Positions 11,301 through 26,300 of a stretch of DNA of 64,000 nucleotides are shown here, in pieces. A program made the translations under genes and the position numbers. The number at the start of each line of letters is the position of its first letter. The first letter of the stretch is position 1. This DNA is from Congeria kusceri (Eukaryota > Mollusca > Bivalvia > Myida > Dreissenidae). The DNA is taken from NCBI GenBank assembly GCA_027627225.1, contig CM051036.1, positions 38,518,426-38,582,425 of the forward strand, written 5' to 3'. Under the pieces are notes generated by a model. The model saw only the letters and a program-made list of their open reading frames with translations. It ran no database searches and was not told where the DNA came from.

Positions 11301-14300
11301 TTATGCAAATTTATTTCATTGATTTTAATGACATATTATTTTGCAGTTACATAAACATTAAGTCGAGTGTTATGTTTCTTAAATGTTTTTATTGAAGACC
11401 ATTAATACATTTACAACACCACAGTTCTCATGCTGTCCTAAATCACTGAAACCGTGACTAAAAAAAGAATGTGTGGCTCAAAATAATGCTGTTTGCTAAC
11501 AACAAACTTACCAATTAACATCCCCCCCCCCCCCCCCAAAAAAAGAAAAAAACATTTGCTTAAGAAAATGTTCAGCACTTTTTGCTTTGCATGAATCTTT
11601 GCTAATTTATAAATACTTTCTTAATGACTTCTCAGAGACGGAGCATGCAATTGTGGAGACTTCAGAGGACACGAAGGAGGGGTTACGGATGGACGAAACC
11701 ATCCGGACCATGGAAAAGAAGGCCCTGAACTTTCTTGTGAACGAATATCTGCTGCAGATCAACAACAAGTTGACAGCGGTTACATTCTCAGAGGAGAATG
11801 AAGATCAGGTTGTTACCCTGTTTAAGATCATTCAGGCCTACTAGTGAAACCTTGAAAACCTTGTTAAACCTTTATTTTTGGTGAAATCCATTAAAACCTT
11901 TATTTTTCCTGGAAAACCTGTAAAAACCTGTAATTTGCTCTCAAAACCTTTATATTTTTTCCAATCAGTTTGCAGTGTTTTTTTGTAGCAATAAATATAA
12001 ACAAACATGTACAAGACTAATGCAAATGATCTGGAACATTTGAAATCATTGTGTGCAACTTACGTGACGTCGTGGTTATCAGCAGACATATTGCGCTCTT
12101 TTGTAGAAAACAAGGGTTTTACATGGCAGACATGTACATGAACAATACAGCTTGTGTTTACGAAACTACAACGAACAGTAACACTGGATAGGCTTTTCCG
12201 ATTACGATTTCATATTAGCGTATTCATGACTGATCTTTCGCAGTTTATTTTTTGAATTTAATAACTTCATCAAATAAATTAGTGAGGACATTATAAAATA
12301 CAAAAAGGGTGAGCAATATTTTGACGGTCGATAATACGCATGGACGCGCATATAAGGTTACTTGTGTGTGGATACATGCCTATTGCGGGGAATGGTCAAT
12401 CATAATGTCATTCCTAAGCGAAGATCAACAGAGCGTTTCAAATGGCGTACATTGTTTTGACTGCGAGATGAAATTCCGCCTACAGGGCAGTGCTTCATGG
12501 TGATTTATTGCGGCTTAGGAATAAGTGTTAAAATTTTCCGCGAAGTGACACTGCTTTGATCATTCACCGACTTTATTGAGTGGGTGTACATGTTTCTCGA
12601 GTGAAAAACGGCCATTGTGATGTAAGAGATTAGCTTTCACAGCAGGAATGGTCGGTCTGCTGCAATCAACACAGCTAATTAATTGATAAAATACATGTGC
12701 ACCGGACAATGTTTATAAGCCCAACACCAATTTTAGGCGCCCTGAATATGTTCAAGTTAAAATTTAATGCCCCGGCACCGGGGCGCTAAAACGGCCTGGG
12801 GAAGGCCCTGCACTTGAAAATGCTGTGGATATAGCAGTGTAGCAATAACCCTAAAATATTTATCAACAGATATATCACTGCAACTACCCTGTATATTAAT
12901 GTCAATACTGAAACACTGTGTGTTAAAGTACCAGTTATCATTTCATACCAAATTGGACATGGAAGGCCTTAGATTTAATCAAATTGAGACTCTCCAATGT
13001 CAAGAACCAAATATTGTAGCTTGCTGCTGCAACCTGCTTCTGTTGGTTTCCACTATGCTGCTCTGGGTTGGTCAATATACAGATTTTGAGAAATACTGAA
13101 TTTTATTGTTTTCAAACAAGATAATGAAGAGACATGATGTTTAAAATCTTGTTTGTATGCGTTATTTCAAAACTATAAACAATTAGAAACAATTGAAGTA
13201 CAAATGATTGAAATGAATACCTGCACTTTTCTTTACATTCTGAGCAAGAAAGTTAGATAGAAACTCCTTGCTTTGAAAGTTCTAGTTATCAGGTTGTGAT
13301 ATAGGCAAGATCATATTTATAGAATATTCTATTTTCATTACTAGTTTTAACATGTAAGAATAATTTTTAACTCTTCATGTGCAGTATAACAAAATCATAC
13401 GACTGCAATTAAAGTTGTATAAGCCATCACATTGATCATTCTTTCTGGTTGATATTTTAGGTTATGAATTTTACATGCTTGTAGCTACTGTTAAAGTGTG
13501 CATGTCAGCTACATTGCATTACTCATCGCTACTGTTTTAAGAACCTCAAACTGTATTATTTGTGCCAGGACTTTTCACTGAAATAATTATTGACAAGAAT
13601 AATAACTGAAATTCCTGCAAGTGTTCTATACTTTGCTAAAAATAGACTTTAAACAACATCAAAAAAGGCAAAATACCTTGCTCTTCTGTTCTTTATCTTT
13701 TCCTCAATATGTACTTTTCCACGTAGATTGTGACTGTTTTCTCATTTAAATAAGTGTACAGTGCTTATTTTGCTGTCATTATTGTTCATTTACAGTTTAA
13801 CTACATTTAATTCATATCAAGTAGCTTTTAAAAAAAAACTAGAAGAAAATGGTCTTTTGTCAGTATAATACTGGTATGCATGTTGAATTTAGGGTCAGTT
13901 TCTCAAATAAGGGTATGTTTTATTAAATATATATCAGATTAGAATGTCAAAATTAGCCTTTATTTGCTCTTTATTTTTTACCGAAATCTCCTTAAAAAGC
14001 CTTTATTTTGCAAATTGTGAACCTTTATAAAAACCTTTATTTTCATTGAGGTCTGCTAGGAGGCCTGATCGTTGTTTCTTTGCTCCATTAGCAGAGCTCT
14101 GTTTCCTTATATAGCTGAAGCCTTATAAAGGTGACTTCTCCAGGCAAAACTTTCTGTAAAATCATTGAGATGGACCCTAACACGGACTTAATTGCTTGAA
14201 TTCACCGTGACCAATATTATTGCAATATTTTTCCCTCGACCAAAATTTTTATTTTTTATGCTTTAATTAATTATAATTAAATATATATAATGATATTAAA

Positions 14301-17300
14301 ATTCTACCAGTATAAATAAAAATTATGTTGTCATCAGTTGATTTGCCCACAAATTACTCACTTGTAAAGATTTCAGAATCGCCTTTCTCCACCTGTAATG
14401 CTTGACATTGTGTACTTTCAGAACTTTGAAGATTGGGATGATGTGGGTTTGAACGTTCCCCAGCCGCCGGACCTTCTGCACCTGTACCGCGACTATAACA
14501 ACCACACCCAGCCCGAGCGGGACCTAACGAGCTGCGAAACTCAGACAGATGAAACTGTGGAGTATATTGACTCACTCGAGGTTACGATTGCAGAGTTGAA
14601 AGAAGAACTAGCAACTGTTAAGAAAAATCTGGTAACTAGCATGTTCATATGAGGCATGTCGTGGGAAACCCGAGCTTAATGCATGTGCAGATCAGCCTGA
14701 AATGAATCTGGCTACAGTGGCGACACTTTCTGCCTACAGTGGATTTACGTCTATAAGAGACTTCCATCAAGCGTAGTACACATACTGATCCGGGATGACA
14801 CTTTACGCACATGCATTAAGCCTGGTTTTCCCACGACATGCCTAATATATATATATATTAAAAAAGACGAGTGTTGATATTTTGTATATAGTAGGCATAG
14901 AGTTGTCTCCTTGGCTTGAAAAAAAAAATCAGGCAATGACTACAAATTCAAACATTTGACTTAAAGACGTTCGCAACAATTTTCGTCCAATTTTTTTCCA
15001 GCGACAGATTTTCTTAAAAATTTGCACAAACATGTGTCAATGTATCCTAAAACTAAAACAGTCTTAAAAAATAGGGGTTACCGGCCTTCTTCCGGAAATA
15101 TTGGGGTTTTTAAAATACGCTACCTGTCGAAGCCCTTTTTAGCTCACCTGAGCACAAAGTGCTCATGGTGAGCTTTTGTGATCGCCCGTTGTCCGTCGTG
15201 CGTGTGTGTGTGCGTGCGTCGTCAACTTTTCATTTAAACAACATCTCCTCCTAACCGGCTTGGCAGATTTTCACCAAACTTCACAGGAATGATCCTTGGG
15301 TGGACCTCTTTCAAAGTTATTCAAATCTTTCCGGTCCACTGCATATGTAGGTCACCACGGCTAAAAATATATTTAAAAAGTAAAAACTTTAAAAATCTTC
15401 TCCTATGAAACCGCAAGGCTCAGAGCTTTCATATTTGATATGTGACATCCTCTAGTGGTCCTCTACAAAGTTTGTTCAAATAATGCCCCTGGGGTAAAAA
15501 CTGGCCACGCCCCGGGGGTCACATGGTTTATATAGACTTATAGCAAAATAACTTTAAAAATCTTCTCCTCTGAAACAGCAACAGAGGTTTCATATTTGGT
15601 ATGTAACATTGTATAGTGGTCCTCTACAAAGATTGTTCAAATAATGCCCCTGGGGTCAAAACTGGCCATGCCCCGGGCGTCACATGGTTTATATAGACTT
15701 ATATAGAAAATGACTTCAAAAATCTTCTTCTCTAAAACCACAAGGCCCAGAGGTTTCATATTTGGTATTCAACATTGTATAGTGGTTCTCTACAAAGATT
15801 GTTCAAATAATGCCCCTGGGGTCAAAACTGGCCATGCCCCGGGGGTCACATGGTTTATATAGACTAGTATAGCAAAATAATTTTAAAAATCTTCTCCTAT
15901 GAAACCGCAAGGCTCAGAGCTTTCATATTTGATATGTGACATCCTCTAGCGGTCCTCTACAAAGTTTGTTCAATAATGCCCCTGGGGTAAAAACTGGCCA
16001 CGCCCCGGGGGTCACATGGTTTATATAGACTTATAGCAAAATAACTTTAAAAATCTTCTCCTCTGAAACAGCAACAGAGGTTTCATATTTGGTATGTAAC
16101 ATTGTATAGTGGTCCTCTACAAAGATTGTTCAAATAATGCCCCTGGGGTCAAAACTGGCCACGCCCCGGGGGTCACATGGTTTATATAGACTTATATAGA
16201 AAATGACTTCAAAAATCTTCTTCTCTAAAACCGCAAGGCCCAGAGGTTTCATATTTGGTATTCAACATTGTATAGTGGTTCTCTACAAAGATTGTTCAAA
16301 TAATGCCCCTGGGTAAAAACTGGCCACGCCCCGGGGGTCACATGGTTTATATAGATTTGTATAGCAAAATAAATTTAAAAATCTTCTCCTCTGAATTTGC
16401 AAGACCTAGAGGTTTCATATTTGGTATGTAACATTGTATAGTGGTCCTCTACAGAGTTTGTTCAAATGGTCACATGGTTTATATAAACTTAATAGCAAAA
16501 TAACTTTAAAAATCTTCTTCTCTAAAACCGCAAGGCCCAGAGGTTTCATATTTGGTATTCAACATTGTATAGTGGTTCTGTACAAATATTGTTGAAATGA
16601 TGCCCCAGGGGTCAAAATTGGCCACACCCCGGGGGTCACATTATTTATATAGACTTAAGTAGTAAAATGACTTCAAAAATCTCCTCTTAAACTTCAAGGC
16701 CTAGAGGTTTCATATTTGGTTGGTAACATTGAATAGTGGTCCTTTACAAAGATTGTTCAAATAATCCCCCTGGGATCACATGGTTTATTCAGACTTAAAT
16801 AGCAAAATGACTTTAAAATTGAAACTGCAAGGCCCAGAGGTTTTATATTCGGTATGAAACATTGTATAGTAGTCCTCTACAAAGATTGTTCAAATCATGC
16901 CCCTGGGGTCAAAACTGGCCACACCCCAGGGGTCACATGGTTTATATGGACTTAAAATACCAATCAAACTTTTAAAATCTTCTCTAAAACCGCTTGACAC
17001 AGAGGTGTTATGTAACATTGTATAGTGGTCTTCTACAAACTTTGCTCCAATAATGCCCCTGAGGTAAAAACTGGCCACACCCCGGGTGTCACATGGTTTA
17101 TATTGACTTAAATAGCAAAATGACTTTAAAAATCTCTGAAATCTCAAGGCCTAGAGGTTTTATATTTGGTATGTAACATTTTATACCGTAAATACCCAGT
17201 CATAAGTGTCAATGTCTCATAAGTCAATGAGTTAAAATTCATTCCAGAAACGTATTTTATAATAACCATTCCATAAGTCGAGTTAGAATGATCATCTGAA

Positions 17301-20300
17301 AATTGGCCAGAGTATGCCCTAATAAATAGGTATATGGTACAGTCTGCAGTAAATGCCTGGAAGCTGAAATCACTGTCAAATCCTCTTTAACAGATCTTGA
17401 TGTACACAAAAACCGGTTCCAGCCAGTTTAATTAGCAATATGCTATACACAAAAATCATGGGTTTCAACTGCCGGCTTATTGATTTTTTATTGGTGGCTG
17501 ATGGTCTAGCTGGGGCCTAAAGTGGGGAAATTAAGTCAATTAAAATAGAGTAGATAGTTTCATTCACAGTTTGCATCTTATTTAATAATGAAACAGTTAT
17601 GCATTTTGTCTTAATTGTCGGTAATTAATAGAAATGGCAAATTGTGATAATTATGAATGGATTATAGTGTGTGGATTAGCAAATAATGCAGGTAAGAAAT
17701 GACAAATATTTCAATATAATATGCTACGATTTTTTGCAAACTGCCTCATGAGTCGAAAGCAGGGTTGGCACAGATTACCCACCCCCGGGTTTTCTCGGCG
17801 GGTTTTATCGTTTTTTCCCGCCCCGGTCAATTCTCTGAAAGTGGGTAATACTGGGCAATACTATTTTTTCTTCAGTTAAATAGCACTTTAAATTTTTATA
17901 AATCTAAATGCTCAGTTAACTTATGTCATTAAGAAAATGACTTGTTTAGTTTTGCAGATCCAGTATATGCATAGTTACAGTATTTTTGTAAGTGCCTGCA
18001 CATATCCACTAGTTCATTCATTCATGTTTTATGGCAACGCTTGTCATATATTTTCTATAATGTTTGTGAAATGATTCTGCTTGACATTGAAATATGTCTA
18101 CACTTATTTAAGTTATTCATCCTTCTTTTTTTCTTGCATTGAACTATTCTTTTTTTTGTGTAAACAATAAAACTTTTGGAGGCCTTCTCTGTCTGGACAA
18201 TAACCCCAGCCTGGTCAATATTATTATAATCTGATATTGGGCAATACCTTGGATTACTGGACAAATCACTTTTATCTTCTATTTTCATTACTTACTTTAG
18301 TTTTTTTCACTTTCAAAGCATGATTAATAATGATGAAGCAATAAATAATAAGTATTCTTATACTGATGCACAATTAACAGCAGAAATCAGACACTTAAGG
18401 TGCCAATCAATGCATGTTGTCATGGTTTGGAGAAGGCCCCTACTTGACATGGGTCTTTGCCTGACCCCTCATTGAGATAGGTCTAATGTTTATTCAAGGG
18501 GTCCAGTTTTAATTGTTTTTTTAGCACTTGCATCTGTCAATTCAATCAATGTTTGTGTTTGTTTAAGAGGGTGTACATATTGTGGATGGGTCATAAATTG
18601 TATCACGATATTATGTCATTAATTTAATGTACTGCATGGGGCTGCAATAGGGTTTTGTTGCTACATGATATTGACTAAAATATTTTATAACATAAGAATA
18701 TGTTAGAATTGTCAAATATCTCTTATACATTCATTTCTTCTTTTTCTTTCATAAACATAATTCTGTTACATTATACACTAGTATATACTGAGAAAAATAA
18801 AATGAATGAGAGTTCAACCACAGATGCCAAGCAATAATGTATTGTCCAGACTGACCAAAAAAATCAAACTTAAATTTTGTAAAAAAGAAAAGAAATTATC
18901 AATATGTTTCCACATGAAATAGAAATAAACAATGTAACTTACAGTATATAATTGTTAATAGATATGTGTTTATAATGTAGAAACTCAGTATTATTATGTA
19001 ATGTAAACATAATTGTGCAATATCTTTTTTCCCCAGTATTGCCCAGTAAAACCCTATAAAACCCCGTTTTTCCCAGTATTACCCGCCCGGGCCGGTCAAT
19101 ACTATGAAACCCGGGTTTTATGCCAACCCTGGTCGAATGTACTTTATAACCACGATTTAAGAGGCTTAAAATCTCGACTTATGACTGAGTAATTACAAAG
19201 ATTGTTAAAATGATGCCCCTGGGGTCAAAACTGTGCACAACCCGGGGGTCAAATGGTTTATATAGACTTAAATAGCAAAATGACTTCAAAAATCTTCTCC
19301 TCTGAAACTGCAAGGCCCAGAGGTTTCATATTTGGTTTGTAACGTTGTATAGTGGTCCTCTACAATCAATATCGGCCCCAGTACACACTGCAGCTGTCAA
19401 AGTCTAGTCCTTAAGCTCCGCCCACAGCAGTCTCTTAGCTCCGCCCACACCACTCCAGACATTTACTGTTAATTTTCATTGGTAAATTACATTTGTCACT
19501 CATTTAATGCAGCGCTTTAATGCACAAGTCAATTAGAACGTGCAAAATCGCCGAAATGTGACAAAAGGCGTCCTCAATTAAGAACAGTTTTGAACATATT
19601 TGACAACTTAAAACAAACAACATTGTTAAAATGTGTGAAAAACAGCTTCAGCTGATTTCATTTATTTATATTGCCAATCCTATTTCATGAATAACAACGA
19701 AATCTCAGTAATACGTTGATAGGAATTTTTGTTTTGACAGAAATTTTTTACGAAAATCTAGGGCTGAATTTTATCAGGAATATGAAAGCATTGATCAATA
19801 ATTATACATAAAGGAACTTTCTAGTATATAACACCTATGACAAGACATAAATTAACAATACTGGCGGTAATTGAAGTACAAAATGTTACAACGTCACATA
19901 TTTTCGCGACCTCGCGAAAATTTTCGTCGCCGATTTTACAGGTCGCAAACGTGAAAAACGCATGCAAACACATACTTGGTGTTTAATATCACCAATAATT
20001 GCTCCTTTTTACATTTTTGTGTCGTTAGCCGGATTCACAATTACTCTACTTGACAGTAACTTATGCTTTACTGTAAAATCACCGCATCATAACTTTTTAC
20101 TAAACCTTACAAATAAGTCAACAAGTTTAGACCATCTATTGCTAATTGTCCAGAATTTATCTGTTTTAAAATTAATTATTGGTACAAAAATATTGTTTTA
20201 TAAGACATGATTAAGTATTATATATTATCATTATAATTACATAAACCAATAAAAATAATATAAAGAATAATAATATTATAAAGAATAATAATAATTATTA

Positions 20301-23300
20301 TTATTACAGTAGATTCCGCTTAATTGAATAGCCCATTTGTCACGTCCGAATATTCAAATAACCGGAGTATTCATATATGCGGAATCAGTCATATTTCAAT
20401 TATTTCAATGTTAATCAGATATGTTATGATCTTATTTAATCCATTTTGATGATATAATGTCACACCTGTTACGTGACAAAAATGTTTAATACTTTAGAAT
20501 GCTAATAAAAATATGCAGAAAAGCGTTCATAGATGTTTGTTATCCATTATACGGTGCATTTGAACAATAATTCACTTGTAATAATCACTAACAGGCTACA
20601 TTGCTTTCTAGATGTGTATGCGCTGTACTTGACCCGCAAAATACACCTATTAGTCACGTGACATTCAACAGACGCTGCATTCATGCGTGGTGTGAAATGA
20701 TAACAAACGCGGTCATAGAAGCGTGACTGTCAAAACTTGCGATATGATACGTATCCTCGAAGATTATGAGATTATCGAGCGGACTATACGCCTACAACTG
20801 ATAATTGGCTATTCAATTAATCTGAGGACACCATGTTTTCTATCAGATTAGGCGGTGTTTTTACAATGGGAATGAATGCAAATGGTTTGGTGTTTTCAAT
20901 CTTTATTCAATTAAGCGAAATATTCAATTATCCGATATTCAATTAAGTGGAATCTACTGTATCATGATTATTATTTTATTTGTAACTGTCATATATTGTA
21001 TAAATGAATAAATTGTAAAAATTCCATTCACTTTCGCGCATCGTAAACATAAATGTTATTTCTTTTCTTCTTGGGACTCCTACTTTTTAGGGGGAAGGAG
21101 TCCCAGGACTCCTATTTTAAAATCCTAGTTAGATCCCTGGTCCTGTGGGTCACATGGTTTATATAGACTAAAAAAACTTCTGAACCTGCAAGGCCCAGAT
21201 TTTTATACTCTGGTAAGGGGTTTTGTGCCATTTTGCCCTCTTGTTTTTAGCCATTATGATGCCTTAAACTCAGGTGAGCGACCTAGGGCCATCATGGCCC
21301 TCTTGTTTCAGTTTGTGTGACTAGCAATGTTCAATTTTATAAAGCATTCATATTCACACAATGACGGAGATTTTTTAAATGCATCTTTGTTTTAATCTTT
21401 CGCAATATACAAGTGCAGGAACTTAATGACTTACAAAGATTTATATTTATTGATTGAAATTAATATTTTGTTACCTATAAACAATAAAGAACTAATTAAG
21501 CAAAAGGAGATATTAACCCAATTTTTTTCTTTTTGTTGCAAACATCTTTAATAACTTTCTGTTCGATACTAAACCGATTTTCTAAGAGGCCACTTTTCAA
21601 AATTATTAACATTTATTTTGACCAGTCTATTTGTATATTGCAGTTTTTGTTATCAGGGTCACTTTGATTACCCTTACTGTTGTAGGTTATTGCAAACAGG
21701 TATTTTCATAATATGTTGATAAAATATTACTTGTATATGGCATTAAATATACTTTCTTTTGTATTAAAATGTTGGTATATTTTTGTTCAACTTTTTCTGA
21801 AATAAAATAATATTTAAATGGCCAGTTAGAATATCTGTTTAGTGTACAATGGCTACAAAATGTCTTTCATAAAATCCTATGAAATACTATAAATTACTAG
21901 GATTTTATTGCATTTAGGTGAGTTTGGCTTTAGAAAAAACCCAGCTAAAGTGAGTGCTGTTAATGTATTGCTAACATTTGCAGGGCAGCAAGGTGTTTGA
22001 GCTGGAGGAGCTGCTGTTACACAAGGACAAAGAGATGTTTCAGAGACGCGGAGTGGCAGAGGGGTAGGTAACTCTTGATAATGCAGAGTGGCAGAGGGGT
22101 AGGTAACTCATGATAATGTGGGGTGGCAGAGAGGTAGGTAACTCATGATAACGCAAGGTGGCAGAGGGGTAGGTAACGCTTGATAATGCAGGGTGGCAGC
22201 AGAGGGGTAGGTAACTCTTGATAATGCGGAGTGGCAGAGGGGTAGGTAACTCATGATAATACAGAGTGGCAGAGGGGTAGGTACCTCATGATAATGCATT
22301 GTGGCAGAGGGGTAGGTAACTCATGATAATGCGGAGTGGCAGAGGGGTAGGTAACTCTTGATAATGCGGGGTGGCAGAGGGGTAGGTAACTCTTGATAAT
22401 GTGGGGTGGCAGAGGGGTAGGTAACTCTTGATAATGCACGGTGGCAGAGGGGTAGGTAACTCTTGATAATGTGGGGTGGCAGAGGGATCGGTAACTCATG
22501 ATAATGCTGAGTGACAGAGGGGTAGGTAACTCTTGATATTGCAGGGTGGCAGAGGGGTACGTAACTCTTGATAATGCGGTGTAGCAGAGGGGTAGGTAAC
22601 TCTTGATAATGCTGAGTGGCAGAGGGGTAGGTAACTCTTGATAATGCAGGTTGGCAGAGGGGAAGGTAACACTTGATAACTCTTGATAATGCAGGTTGGC
22701 AGAGGGCTAGATAACTCTTGATAATGCAGGTTGGCAGAGGAGAAGGTTACTCTAGATAATGCAGGTTGGCAGAGGGGTAGGTAACTCTTGATAACGCAAG
22801 GTGGCAGAGGGGTAGGTAACTCATGATAATGCTGAGTGGCAGAGGGGTAGGTAACTCTTGACAATGCAGGGTGGCAGAGGGGTAGGCAACTCTTGATAAT
22901 GCAGGGTGGCTGAGGGGTAGGTAACTCTTGATAATGCGAGGGGTAGGCAACTCTTGATAATGTGGGGTGGCAGATGGGTAGGTAACTCTTGATAATGTGG
23001 GGTGGCAGAGGGGTAGGTAACTCTTTATAATGTGGGGTGGCAGAGGGGTAGGTAACTCTTGATAATGTGGGGTGGCAGAGGGATAGGTAACTCTTGATAA
23101 TGCAGGGTGGCAGAGGGGTAGGTAACTCTTGATAATGTGGGGTGGCAGAGGGGTAGGTAACTCTTGATAATGCAGGGTGGCAGAGGGGTAGGTAACTCAT
23201 GATAATGCGGTGTAGCAGAGGGGTAGGTAACTCTTGATAATGCGGATTTGCAGAGGGGTGGCTAACCTTCATAATTAGAAGTGGCAGAGGGGCCGGTAAC

Positions 23301-26300
23301 TCATGATAATGCCGAGTGGCAGAGGGGTAGGTAACTCTTGATATGGCAGGTTGGCAGAGGGGTAGGTAACTCTTGATAATGCAGGTTGGCAGAGGGGTAG
23401 GTAACTCTTGATAATGCAGGTTGGCAGAGGGGTAGGCAACTCTTGATAATGCAGGTTGGCAGAGGGGTAGGTAACTCTTGATAACGCAAGGTGGCAGAGG
23501 GGTAGGTAACTCATGATAATGCTGAGTGGCAGAGGGGTAGGTAACTCTTGATAATGCGGAATGGCAGAGGGGTAGATAACTCTTGACAATGCAGGGTGGC
23601 AGAAGAGTAGGTAACTCTTGATAAAGCAGGGTGGAAGAAGGGTGGGTAACTCTTGACAATGCAGGGTGGCAGAGGGGTAGGTCACTCTTGATATTGCAGG
23701 GTGGCAGAGGGGTAGGCAACTCTTGATAATGCAGGGGGGCAGAGGGGAAGGTAACTCTTGAAAACGCAGGGTGGAAGAAGGGTAAGTAACTCTTGATAAT
23801 GCAGGGGGGCAGAGGGGTAGATAACTCTTGATATTGCAGGGTGGCAGAGGGGTAGGTAACTCTTGATAATGCGGAGTGGAAGAGGGGTAGGTAACTCATG
23901 ATAATGCATTGTGGCAGAGGGGTAGGTAACTCTTGATAATGCAGGTTGGCAGAGGGGTAGGTAACTCTTGATATTGCAGGGTGGCAGAGGGGTAGGTAAC
24001 TCTTGATAAAGCGGAGTGGCAGAGGGGTAGGTAACTCTTGATACCGTATTTACTCTATGTATTGGGACGCTTAAAAATAAATACAGTTTTTCTTGTCCCA
24101 ATATAAAGGGTCATAAAAAACATAATTCCCTAAAATGTGTCCCAAAATATAGGGTAATAATCGACCCAATGTATTTTCACACACACACCGATTGTCATTA
24201 TGCCGCGTGCTTAACTGAGTGGAGCGTGTCAATTAAGAACACCGGGTAGTATAGCGTGTTAGTACACAGTTTGCACCACGGGTCAATTAAACAGGCCCTA
24301 GACATGTTTGTTTAGCGATAAGAACGCCGCATGTGGCACACTAATTGGCTTCATGAGAGACCCGACAATTATCACATACCGGTACTACCGGGTAGTTACC
24401 CTACTACTTGTAACAGTTAATTGACATTAATTGATAATTGTATAGTTTGTTATAAGAAGTTCAATAATTTTATTAATATTAATATCATTTTACGCACATG
24501 ATGTAATACATGCATTACAATTTTCAAAATGGTAGTCTTTGTAGTTTTTATTATATAAAAGGGGTACACTCTTATTATTTGCAGCATATCTATTGCAATA
24601 TACAGTGCACAGTAGATCTATACTACTCTGATCATACTGAAATCGAGAGATATTTATTTTAAACTGGCAAAATTGAAGACAATTTACCGTTATATTTTTG
24701 TGTCCCAATATTATGGGACAAGAAAAAAATCTAATTTCAAAAGTGTCCCAATATTAAGGGATTAAAAAAAGTATTATTGTTTCGAAAAATAGGGGTGTCC
24801 CAATATTTAGGGTGTCCCAATACATAGGGTAAATATGGTAATGCTGAATGGCAGAGGGGAAGGTAACTCTTGATAATGCGGGTGGCAGAGGGTTTGGTTA
24901 CCTTTGATAATTCTGATAATTGAGACATCTTTTCTTTTTTGTGCTGTTTATAAATTGTATTGTAGTTTAGACTGCTTTTCAGTTTCGTTTATAGATGGAA
25001 ATATACCTAAACACTTGCACACTTATAACCAACTACAGCAAAGATAGGCACATACAACAAAATCAACCAGACGCTTAAACACAATAATTATTTTGTTTAT
25101 AAAATCAAAGTACCAGTATGTTGAATATTCTGGTGCCATTGAACCTAGGCACAGATTTGTTAAAACAATAATTATTGCATATTATTGATATTTCAAATAG
25201 AAAATGTGGTATAATTTATTGTCTCTGCATTGAAGTTTCCTTTAAGTCATGACATCTGTTTTTACATGCAGATCAGAATCTGAACCATCTCCGAGTCCAC
25301 TGACTGAGAAATCTTTGTTATTTGATGACATTCCACCCATTCCTGTGTTGCCTGGCAACCAGACGGATGCTGAAGACGAAGAAGGTTTGCATTGGTTAAA
25401 AGTTTTTGGTGAACAAATGTAATGTTGATTGTGTATCTATAAGATAGTCTCGGTTGGTGCTAAGAAGTCAAATTTAGTAGCCGAAATTATTGTAATAGTG
25501 CCTGTTATTTTTACATACTTTCAATTGTGCGAATATATATGTCTCATTTCCAGAAATTTTAGTGGCTTTCTTGGTTGCTGATAATGTATATATTTTCTAG
25601 GATTTACTTCACTTAATGCATAACTTGAACTCCAGAATAAAGTCTTCTTTGAAAAGTTCAATGTTACTGGTGGCAAATTTGACTGCTTCTTCTAATTAGG
25701 CACAAAGATGCTGAAAAAACTTTGAAACAATTTTTTTGTTTTGATCACATATAAGGTATTGGGTTGGTAATGATTGCATTAGTATATCTTCTAGCAGTTC
25801 CGAAATTCGTGATATAACAAGTCAATGGCAACTGTCTCAAGACTTTTTCAGTAATTTGGCTTTTTTTGCTTGTGTTGCTCTTAGTTATAAAAAAAGTTTT
25901 ACTGTACTAGTGCATTTATTGTCTAGAAAAAAGTACCTGGGCATTATATTGTGTATAACAGTAAATACATAATTACTATTGCTTTTGCACTACAGGCATG
26001 TATTTATTGGCCCATTGTACATTGACTGGCAATATGTATGTTGATTTCATATAACATATTCTTGGTGACATTTAGCTAGTGAAGGTAACTGTATAAGACT
26101 AAAAATTGCAATCTTGTATGATTTGCCAATTTCTGCTTCAGATCTTGACCAATGCAAATGTGATCACACTCAGAACGAGAAATGCCCAGTTTGTATTCGA
26201 GTACAGTCCCCTGACGTGTACCGACTGGATTTCTCAGACGACGGTGAAGACCAGTCTAAGGAACAGGAAAGTGCGAACGTCAGTCTGACTGATTCAGCAC

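Larger units (their letters stand above)
15137..21308 (+). mobile_element. DINE/HINE-like element, copy B, expanded by nested insertions
   Basis: Begins TTTTAGCTCACCTGAGCACA with hairpin TGAGCACAAAGTGCTCA and ends CTCAGGTGAGCGACC, a GGGCCATCATGGCCC hairpin and TCTTGTTT. The 5' inverted AGCTCACCTGAG and 3' CTCAGGTGAGC form subterminal inverted repeats. The interior (about 15380-17170, resuming near 19190) is a tandem array of about 160 bp units with TCACATGGTTTATATAGACT. Subterminal repeats, central tandem array and 3' hairpin match the plan of Helentron-associated elements (DINE-1, bivalve pearl); family assignment is inference. Confidence 0.7.

Noticed and set aside
22047..24041. CRISPR-like regular repeat
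   Set aside because: Units are directly adjacent without unique spacers, in a eukaryotic intron.
22108..24101. Long minus-strand open frames of Pro/Tyr/Leu-rich repeats (up to 467 residues)
   Set aside because: They are the 35 bp array read in rotating frames; the array lies antisense in RELCH intron 6 and derives from its donor site.
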